Below, in pieces: positions 54,601-61,935 of a stretch of DNA of 64,000 nucleotides. The notes under the pieces were generated by a model. It saw only the letters and a list, made by a program, of their open reading frames with translations. It was not told the DNA's origin and searched no databases. This DNA comes from Pedobacter sp. WC2423 (GTDB lineage Bacteria; Bacteroidota; Bacteroidia; Sphingobacteriales; Sphingobacteriaceae). Location of the stretch: NCBI RefSeq assembly GCF_040822065.1, contig NZ_CP162005.1, positions 3,472,001-3,536,000 on the forward strand, in the 5' to 3' direction. A program made the position numbers and the translations under genes. Every line of letters begins with the position of its first letter. Within the stretch, counting starts at the first letter, position 1.

Positions 54601-57600
54601 TAACCATTTTACCTGTACCAGGGGTATTTATACACCTGGTATCTGCTTTTACAGTAACATAGTAATTCTTAGTTACCGTTACAGGAGGTACATTATAAGT
54701 ATCTCCTGTAAATACTACATTAGTTAATGCAGCATCTGTAAACCAGGTAAATACCGGATTAGTCAATGTACTGGTTGCTTTTAGTACAGCACCTGAACCT
54801 ACGCAAACAGAATTTTCTGCGCCGGTAACGGTGATATCAGCAGCGGTAGCAGGCGGATTAATAGTAATGGCAATCGGAGTTCTTGCCGAAGTGCTTCCAC
54901 AGGTGTTACCATTTGAGGCTTCTACATAATAAGTTGTAGTTCCTGCTGCAAGACTGGACGGTGTAATGAAGCTATTCGTGTTTGAAGCAATCAGATTTCC
55001 TCCGGTTAATGCATCATACCAGTTGTAAGTCACACCTGTAACCGGATCTACTCTTAAGGTAACAGGAGTATTCAGACAAGTTGTTGTTGGATTTCCTGTT
55101 GCTGGTACCGCAGCCGGAGCTGAACTGATAATGATAGCTGTTACTGTTGTGCTTACTAAGCCAGCACAAGTACCACGGGTTGCGTTTACAGTGTAGGTAT
55201 AAGTTCCGGCAGTCAGCGTAGTTGGCGTACTGAAAGTTGCAGTATTACTTACTATCGCACCCGCGCTATCGTACCACGTGTAAGTTACTCCTGCAACAGG
55301 GTTACTCACTGCAAACGTTGCGGCGTTGCCTTCGCACGCTGAAACAGCAGTTGCAACAACAGTTGGTGGCGCTATAATCCGCTGTGCGTAGTTCAGGTTG
55401 ACAGAAGTAAGCAGACCCGCTGCTCCGGATTTAAGTTTCAACTCTATGGCATCGAAAGTAGTACCTGGAGTAAATTGAATAACAAAATTTTTATTAGCAG
55501 TAACAACATTCAGATTAAGTTGCGGATCATTAATGTTCTTTTCATCATTGTTACTTACTCCATTTTTATAAGTCGTTACGGTAATACTGTTAGCAAGCCC
55601 CAGGTTAAGCAGTGCACCTGTTTGAGTCAGGCTTACTTTAACCTGGTCACCAGGAGTTGAAAGTCCGGTGAAACCTGCACGCTGACTTACATAACTATTC
55701 AGTAAACCAACCGGGATAAACAGTGAAGAACTCGTTGTAGAATCATTATCCAGGGCAAAAGCAGGATTTGAAACACCTGCAAATAGTGCAGGCCCATTTA
55801 CTGTAGTACCCTGATCAACTGTTGCACCTTCACAAGGCACTGATCCTGGATTTGGTGTAATCGTATTTACAGTAACTACAACTGAAGCGGCAGCCGAAAT
55901 ACAAGTTCCTGCTGCACCTTCTGCAGTTACATAGAAAGTAGTAGTTGTAGTCAGCGGACCAGTTGCAAACATTCCGTTTGCACCATTAGCCAGGGTTGAT
56001 AATTCTGGTGTAAGTGGTGTAACAGCCGGATCAGCACCATACCAGTGATAAGTTAAACCAGTAGTTGATGAGTTGGCTATCAGCACTGCTTTCTCACCTG
56101 AGTTAATAGTAACTGCTGCCGGAGTTAGTACTGGTGGAGTTAAACTGCCAACAGTAACTGCAACTGCTGCTTTTGCAGAAGTGGTACCACAGGCGTTAAC
56201 CGCTTCTACTTCATAAGTTACAGCTGCGGTAACTACATCATTAAATGTTGCAGTTGTCTGGCCTGGAACCAATACACCAGCTTTATACCAGTTGTAAGTT
56301 ACACCTGCCTGAGGGCTTTGTATTTTGATTTGTATGCTTGATCCTGCACAGGTACTCTGAGCTGGTGCAAGTAATAAAGGAGTGGAAGGTGCAGGACTAA
56401 CTGTAACATTAACCTGAGTTCTTGAACTTCCGCAACCTCCTCTTGATGCTTCTACAAAGAATTTAGTATCCGCAGTAATTGCCGGTGTGATAAAAGTAGC
56501 ACCATCATTACCTAAATAAGTTCCGGCGGCATCATACCATTTATAGCTCATACCTGGCAGCGGAGCAGGCACAGTTAAAGTTGCTGTTCCATTTAAGCAC
56601 GCCGTTACATCGGCCGAGGCAACTACTGGTGCAGTCGCTGTTCTTTTAGCATAGTTAAAGTTAATAGAGGTTAAAGCGCCCACAAGACCTGAGTTCAATT
56701 TAACTTCTACCCCGTCAAACTGAGCTGCCGGAACAAATGTTAGCAGCGCCTGAGTGCCACCGCTTAATAATTTAAGGTTTATAACCGGATTGTTTATTGC
56801 AACACCATCATTATTGCTGGTATTGCCCTGGTAAGTAGTTACAGTTACACTCGGAACAAGTGCAAGTGACAATAACTGACCTGGTGAATTTAACAATACA
56901 CGCACAGTATCACCTACGTTGGACAGCCCTGTGAAAACTGCTTTTTGATAAACATTAGAACCAATACCTACTGGTATCGCTAATGTTGATCCGGTTTGCT
57001 GATCTCCGTCAATCGCTAATTCCGGATTATCTACTCTGGCTAATACAGAGACCAAACCTCCAACGCCATTAGTCTGACTGGCTGGGCCTTCACAGCCTAC
57101 TGGTATAGGTGTTCCGGTTGGTACTACCGTGATTGTTTGTTGTACTCTGGTAGAAGAGGCACAACCGGTCACTGTAGAAACCGCATCCAGATAGAAAGTG
57201 GTAGTTGCAGTAAGTGGTGGAGTTAAATAAGTTGCCCCGGTGAATACAGGAGTGGTTGCATTTGCATCAGTGTACCAGTTAAAAGTAATATCGTTTTCTG
57301 TTGAAGTTCCTGTTAAGCTTACACGCTGGCCTTGAGCTACTGTAGTCATTGCAGTAGTAATCAGTGGAGTAACCGGGCGGGCATTAACGGTAACATTTGC
57401 CGCGGTACGGGTTGCTGAAACACAGCTTCCATTGGTCGCTTCTAAATAATAAGTTGTATTCGCAGTCAATGCAGGTGTAGTGAAAACCGTACCTGTAAAC
57501 AAGGCTGTTCCGCCTGTAGATGCCGCATACCATTGATAAGTAATTCCGGCTATCGGGCTGTCTACTGATAAGGTTGCTGGTAAACCCGCACAAACCGGAA

Positions 57601-60600
57601 CTACTGTAGCCAGAACCGGAGGCGTAAGCCCTGTGGTTACCGTAACAGTAACAGGAAGGCGGGTAGCATTCGCACAACCATTTTTACTTACCTGTAAATA
57701 GTAAACCGTAGTTGCTGTTAGTGCTGGTGTGGTAAAAATATCATCGGTAGATAAAATTGTCCCTCCGGTTGCCGCACTATACCAGGCAATGGTCGTGCCG
57801 GCTATTGGTACCACTTGCAAACTAGCTGTTGAGCCCGAGCAAATGGTTTGATTTCCAGTAATTAAAGCTGGGTTTGGTGCAACAACATCTGCCCCATAAA
57901 TATATACATTGATCAGTGCAGAAAGAAGTGCATTGACTTTGACTTCTACTCTGTCATAAACGCCGCCCGCTGCAACACTGGCTTTAAATCTGTTTCCCCC
58001 TAATAAACTTAAATGAATCAGGGATGAGTTTAGCGGATAGCTGCTGACTACAGTAGTCCCGTTCATTACATTAATAGTAGTTCCACCAAGTACAGATAAA
58101 TCTAACAGACCTGATGGTATTTCCAGATCAAGACGAACACTATCTGTTGCTACGCCAGGATTCTGGAAAATTAAACGCTGGTATCCTGTAGTTCCGATAC
58201 CTGCCGGAAGAGATATCCGGGTATAGTTGGTCAGGTCAGCATCTGTAGAGCTGGCCGGATCAATAACCGCACAGGCCACACACAATAAACCACCTGTAAT
58301 TCCGCTTTCCTGTTTGGTTGCGGCATAACAATTTGGATTGACTGTTCCGTTAGTCACGCTAACTACAACCGGAACCCGGGTTGCACTGGTACAGCCAAAA
58401 CTATTTGAGGTTCCAACATAATAAGTAGCATTTGCATTCAGCACCGGAGTGGTAAAAGTTCCACCCGAAGCCAGTTCAATTCCACCTGCCGCTGCTGCAT
58501 ACCATTTGATAGTTGAACCAGAGGTAGCGGTAGCCTGAAGGGTAGCAGTCTGGCCGGCACTGATAGTTACACTATTAATCACTACAGTTGGTGCATCTGG
58601 TGCCGGGTTCACGGTTACCGTAACCGGAATACGTGCACTTACAGCTGTTCCTGAAACTGCTTCTGCATAATAAGTAGTAGACACTGTCAGTGCCGGTGTA
58701 GTAAATGTAGTTCCGGAACCCAGCGGTGTATTTCCTGTAGAAGAATAGTAATTATAAGTTACACCATTAGTAACGTTATCAATTGTTAAAGTTGCACTAT
58801 TACCACTACAAACTATAATACCAGCTGCAACAGGCGGATCAACAGTAATATTCAGTGCATAATCTGTACTGGTTGTATTTCCTGCATTATCAGTAACTTT
58901 CATGGTAATGGTATAATTACCACCAGCTGTTGGAGTTCCTGAAATTACCCGGGTTGATGGGTTGAAGCTTAAGCCAGCCGGCAATTGATTTGCTGCAACA
59001 GTATAAGTATAAGGACTTGTACCGCCTGTTACTGCTGGCAAACTTGCAGAGGTATAAGCTGTACCCACTTTACCATTTGCTAAAGTAACAGTTGGTAAGG
59101 TAAGCGCACCGGCAACCTTTACTGTATAAGGAACGGTAATTGTTCCATTTGCTGCGTCTGTTACTTTAATTGAAAGTGTGAAAGTACCAGATTGCGCAGG
59201 TGTTCCTGAAACAGTTTTAGTTAAAGGATTAAAAGTCAGTCCCGGAGGAAGGTTCAAACCTGCATAGGTATAAGGACCAGTTCCGCCAGTGGCATCCGGG
59301 ATAGTTTGGGTTGGATAAACTACATTAACCGCTCCATCAGGAAATACAACATTACCTAATGCCAGGGCATCTCTAACAGTAATGGTATAATTCAGGGTAG
59401 CAGTATTGTTTTCATTATCAGTTACAGTGACAGGGAAAGTGAAAGTACCTGTTTGTGTTGGCGTACCTGTAATTGCCCTGGTTACCGGATCAAAACTTAA
59501 TCCTGCCGGCAAACTGGCCGCACTGTAGGTAAAGACACCACTGCCACCTGTTGCTGAAGGTATAATCTGAGGAGTATAAGATAGTCCTTTAGTACCATCC
59601 GATAAAATAGAGGCTGTGAGTGCCAGCGGACTTCTGACTATAATAGTATAAGTAGTAGTCACCACATTTCCATCTGCATCGTTAACAGTTACCGGAATAG
59701 TATAAGTACCCGCAGTTAAAGGTGTTCCTGTTAACAATCCGGTAGCCGGGTTTAAAGTAATCCCCGGAGGCAAATTGGTTGCAGCATAAGTATAAGGTGT
59801 ACTGCCTCCTGCTGGCGTTGGCAATTGTGTATCCGGATAAAGTTTATTGACTGTACCATTTGGCAAAGTGGCCGCTGGCAGAGTTAAAGTTGCGGTGATA
59901 GTTAAAGTATGAATTGCTGTAGTGGTACATCCTCCGGCATCAGTTGCAATCAAACTAAAAGTTGCTGTTGCTGCTGCCGCAGTAGGTGTTCCACTGATCA
60001 AACCTGCCGAAGTCATGGTTAAGCCCAAAGGCAATGCACTCCCAGGAGCAATGGCATAAGTATATGGAGCTGTTCCGCTGGTTGCAGGGCCAACTTGTTT
60101 GGTATAGGCTTTACCAACTGTTCCATTGCTGAGTGAGGTTGCAGTGAACAGCAGTGTTGGTTTAACAGTTACAATTACACTGTCCAGATCAGATTCGGCA
60201 ATACATCCTGTTTTCCGGGCAGACACATAGTAGGTATAAACTCCGGCTGCCAGCCCGTTTTCTGTCAGGACATTAGCCGTTACACCTGTGGCAGTTGTTC
60301 TTGATCCGTTAGGGCCAGTTTTTTTGTAGAAATTATAAGTATATCCCGCATCAGGGCTTTGTGGAGTTAAGGTTAATGTACTACCTCCACATAGCGTTTG
60401 TGCGTTTCCATTTACGCCTTCAAATAAGGGTTTAGGCACTGTGCGTTGTGCCTCGTGAATATTCAAACCTCCTGCCAGCAGGTTACCGCCTATGGCCAGA
60501 CCATTATCCAGCGTAACTTTGATCCTGTCAAATGGAGCGCCTGGTGTAAAGAAAACCGGAACCTGGGTATTGTTTGTAAATAAGCCGAGTAAATCCAGGT

Positions 60601-61600
60601 TAATTAAATTACCGAGTGAATTCAGATTGCCGACAGCCGTATTTCCATTATAGGCTTGCACGGTAATCGTTTTCAGTACATTCACCGTGAGTATAGAACC
60701 ACCTTGTGAAAAAACAACTTTGGCAACATCTGTTGCGGAAGATAGTCCGTTTAAATAAATAGTTTGAGAAACTGAGGAGCCTAAAGTCACTACTCCTGCC
60801 TGAAGTTGCGAAAAAGTATTCAAGTTACCATCAATAGCATTTTGAGGATTAGTAACCAGGCTGGTTAAAGAAACATTCAGACCTGTGGCTGATACATTCG
60901 TAAATATAGAAGAACTGCAATTATCAGCATCATAATTGAATGCGGGATATACATTCATATTGATTGAACTTCCAAGACTGATGGAAAGTGCATTACTACG
61001 AACTCTTAAACGAATCCGGAGTGAATTGTAGGCAACGGACGAAGTAACTGCAAAATAGGTTTTACCATCCACATCAGTCACAACCGTAGCTGAAACATTA
61101 GTAGCGGGTATCACCGTACCATCGCTGCCAGCGGTTGCGCCAGTATAAGCATCAATTTGTACAATTCTTTTAGAGAACAGGCCGGTAAGATCTCCTACAA
61201 TTCCCAGCAAATCCAGATTTAAGCCATTATTGGTTGGCTGATCAAAACGAATATAAGTGGTTTTTCCTGCAACCAGCTGGCTACCATATTTAAGCTGTAT
61301 ATACGCCTCCCCTTCATATCCCAATCCGAGTAAACTGACATATCTGGCATTGAGCGTTGCGGGAGCTCCCGGCGGCTGCAAAATTGCATTTCCCGGATTA
61401 TCGACCGATGCCACATTTCCCGGATTGGAATTCGGATTATCCGATCCAATGTTATAGCTGGCAATTCCTGTAGAAGGAGTTACCGTCGCGTAATTTTTGG
61501 TTTGTGCATACGATCGTGTACCAAATAGCGTTATAGCTAATATACTAACGAGAAGACAGAGGTGTTTTTTTAAAATTCGGGGAGTAGAAGTATATTTCAT
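51674..61600 (-). CDS. Giant multidomain surface adhesin with T9SS type B sorting domain
   Basis: A 3308-aa protein (about 330-340 kDa) with a signal peptide ending near RSYAQ (residue 33). The N-terminal part holds unusual ~150-residue modules at about 35-222 and 223-385, repeated at about 1087-1237, 1497-1652 and 1922-2073. Five putative-Ig (He_PIG) repeats at about 480-960 (..LPPGLTFNP..SGTP..GTFTLSIKVTDA) and four more toward the C-terminus are interspersed with about 17 Ig-like domains of the pattern CxG..TL.V..GVTY.WY..GG..TP.L..TTTYYVEA. A fibronectin-III-like domain and the gliding-motility-associated CHU_C domain (PNTFTPNGDGRNDIFYVHG, about 3210-3308) end it. It is secreted by T9SS and stays at the surface with PorP/SprF. 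First gene of its operon. Confidence 0.93.
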   Translation of the reverse strand: MKYTSTPRILKKHLCLLVSILAITLFGTRSYAQTKNYATVTPSTGIASYNIGSDNPNSNPGNVASVDNPGNAILQPPGAPATLNARYVSLLGLGYEGEAYIQLKYGSQLVAGKTTYIRFDQPTNNGLNLDLLGIVGDLTGLFSKRIVQIDAYTGATAGSDGTVIPATNVSATVVTDVDGKTYFAVTSSVAYNSLRIRLRVRSNALSISLGSSINMNVYPAFNYDADNCSSSIFTNVSATGLNVSLTSLVTNPQNAIDGNLNTFSQLQAGVVTLGSSVSQTIYLNGLSSATDVAKVVFSQGGSILTVNVLKTITVQAYNGNTAVGNLNSLGNLINLDLLGLFTNNTQVPVFFTPGAPFDRIKVTLDNGLAIGGNLLAGGLNIHEAQRTVPKPLFEGVNGNAQTLCGGSTLTLTPQSPDAGYTYNFYKKTGPNGSRTTATGVTANVLTENGLAAGVYTYYVSARKTGCIAESDLDSVIVTVKPTLLFTATSLSNGTVGKAYTKQVGPATSGTAPYTYAIAPGSALPLGLTMTSAGLISGTPTAAAATATFSLIATDAGGCTTTAIHTLTITATLTLPAATLPNGTVNKLYPDTQLPTPAGGSTPYTYAATNLPPGITLNPATGLLTGTPLTAGTYTIPVTVNDADGNVVTTTYTIIVRSPLALTASILSDGTKGLSYTPQIIPSATGGSGVFTYSAASLPAGLSFDPVTRAITGTPTQTGTFTFPVTVTDNENNTATLNYTITVRDALALGNVVFPDGAVNVVYPTQTIPDATGGTGPYTYAGLNLPPGLTFNPLTKTVSGTPAQSGTFTLSIKVTDAANGTITVPYTVKVAGALTLPTVTLANGKVGTAYTSASLPAVTGGTSPYTYTVAANQLPAGLSFNPSTRVISGTPTAGGNYTITMKVTDNAGNTTSTDYALNITVDPPVAAGIIVCSGNSATLTIDNVTNGVTYNYYSSTGNTPLGSGTTFTTPALTVSTTYYAEAVSGTAVSARIPVTVTVNPAPDAPTVVINSVTISAGQTATLQATATSGSTIKWYAAAAGGIELASGGTFTTPVLNANATYYVGTSNSFGCTSATRVPVVVSVTNGTVNPNCYAATKQESGITGGLLCVACAVIDPASSTDADLTNYTRISLPAGIGTTGYQRLIFQNPGVATDSVRLDLEIPSGLLDLSVLGGTTINVMNGTTVVSSYPLNSSLIHLSLLGGNRFKASVAAGGVYDRVEVKVNALLSALINVYIYGADVVAPNPALITGNQTICSGSTASLQVVPIAGTTIAWYSAATGGTILSTDDIFTTPALTATTVYYLQVSKNGCANATRLPVTVTVTTGLTPPVLATVVPVCAGLPATLSVDSPIAGITYQWYAASTGGTALFTGTVFTTPALTANTTYYLEATNGSCVSATRTAANVTVNARPVTPLITTAMTTVAQGQRVSLTGTSTENDITFNWYTDANATTPVFTGATYLTPPLTATTTFYLDAVSTVTGCASSTRVQQTITVVPTGTPIPVGCEGPASQTNGVGGLVSVLARVDNPELAIDGDQQTGSTLAIPVGIGSNVYQKAVFTGLSNVGDTVRVLLNSPGQLLSLALVPSVTVTTYQGNTSNNDGVAINNPVINLKLLSGGTQALLTFVPAAQFDGVEVKLNSGLVGALTSINFNYAKRTATAPVVASADVTACLNGTATLTVPAPLPGMSYKWYDAAGTYLGNDGATFITPAITADTKFFVEASRGGCGSSRTQVNVTVSPAPSTPLLLAPAQSTCAGSSIQIKIQSPQAGVTYNWYKAGVLVPGQTTATFNDVVTAAVTYEVEAVNACGTTSAKAAVAVTVGSLTPPVLTPAAVTINSGEKAVLIANSSTTGLTYHWYGADPAVTPLTPELSTLANGANGMFATGPLTTTTTFYVTAEGAAGTCISAAASVVVTVNTITPNPGSVPCEGATVDQGTTVNGPALFAGVSNPAFALDNDSTTSSSLFIPVGLLNSYVSQRAGFTGLSTPGDQVKVSLTQTGALLNLGLANSITVTTYKNGVSNNDEKNINDPQLNLNVVTANKNFVIQFTPGTTFDAIELKLKSGAAGLLTSVNLNYAQRIIAPPTVVATAVSACEGNAATFAVSNPVAGVTYTWYDSAGAIVSNTATFSTPTTLTAGTYTYTVNATRGTCAGLVSTTVTAIIISSAPAAVPATGNPTTTCLNTPVTLRVDPVTGVTYNWYDALTGGNLIASNTNSFITPSSLAAGTTTYYVEASNGNTCGSTSARTPIAITINPPATAADITVTGAENSVCVGSGAVLKATSTLTNPVFTWFTDAALTNVVFTGDTYNVPPVTVTKNYYVTVKADTRCINTPGTGKMVTLTVNPPATAADITVTGIPVSTCAGSQVTLTATSTTVINPVFTWYKDAALTMVAQTGPTFVATASTTNTLYYVTVQGTNKCKNAAANAKVVTLVVNPPATASDIRVNGIPAIICSGSGTTLTASSLTIVNPVFTWYIDTALLNPVFTGDVYNVPALTTTRNYYVTVKGLNKCPNLPGQALVITLKVNAPLNFAGKALTNGSTINTYSVQIDPATGGTAPYTYALASGSVLPAGLTLSSSGLISGTPTTAGNYTFTIKASDSKGCNTSGVFTLNIGTTAVLSLPAATLPDGQVGTAYPVQTLPAAIGGTAPYTYVATGLPAGLSFDPATRNITGTPTIGGMFTVTMTVTDASNRNASANYALKVTVPAPVVADGSNCGGGRVTLLVTNALPAITYNWFADATAKIPIFTGTSFQTPAITVNTIYYVEGLAGITSTRVAVNVNLKSPARSADITITGIPSVVCGGSGASLTASSATVTNPTFKWYTDAALTNAVFTGAVFNTPVLTANTTYYVSVQGPNTCESSSATAKTVVLTVNPALMFNGATLAGASTSTTYSAQVGSATGGTPGYTYTLQSGSTLPAGLSLSSAGLLTGTPTTAGSYAFAVTATDSKGCTAAAAFVLGVGNSTQMTLPPATLPDGQVGSSYTPQTLPAVVGGTAPFSYVATGLPPGLNFDPVTRVISGTPTLGGSFQVVVTVTDRNGLTATNTYTINVTVPAPVVGDALSCGGSPVTLTITNVLTGVTYNWYNAPTGGSVLFTGPAFLTPAITATTIFYVEAISGTASSGRIAVNVTVAAALSSPVVVVKSSTLSSITFSWNDVPGATSYEVSMDGGTTWSSPSSGAAGTAHLISGLPANTTVKLMVRAKGNTTCQTSAAGSVTGTVTDRIVPDDLFIPNTFTPNGDGRNDIFYVHGNAIAKMRMCVYNQWGQFIFESLQQQVGWDGSYRGQMQPNGVYVYYVEVTLTDGSTAMRKGTITILR

Positions 61601-61935
61601 ACCGGCAGTTTTAGAGGTTAACTTTAATACTATCCGACAATTTTAAGGAAAGGTAACAGCTAATTTAGTGTTCAAATCATTCATTTAAACCAGGTAAAAT
61701 GAACAGCTCATTCCATTCATTTTGTTCAATTTTCTATTTCTAATTTATAAAATTTCGAGCATGCGCATTTAAACCCAGTCTAAATGCATTTATCTGCTTT
61801 ATAGATAATTTCCTGCTTTTTTTATTTAAATCCTTTCCGTTCATTTATCACGTATATGTGTATATTCGGTTAGTAATGGTGTCTAACTAGCTTTTTAACT
61901 AAACCCGAATAATACAATAGAAAAAAAACGGATCT
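61601..61935. other. Intergenic region between divergent adhesin and HTH-NTPase genes
   Basis: 335 nt without a gene. It holds an inverted repeat TTCATTT-N10-AAATGAA (61680-61703), two more TTCATTT copies (61716-61722 and 61840-61846) and a dyad GCATTTA-N9-TAAATGC (61765-61787). I see no full -33/-7 promoter for either gene. The repeated boxes could be sites for a shared regulator, possibly the HTH-NTPase itself. Confidence 0.4.

Noticed and set aside
51674..61600. Periodic DNA similarity inside the adhesin gene as a CRISPR-like or tandem DNA repeat
   Set aside because: The repeats are diverged, coding and domain-sized (about 240-500 nt), without short identical repeats or unique spacers.
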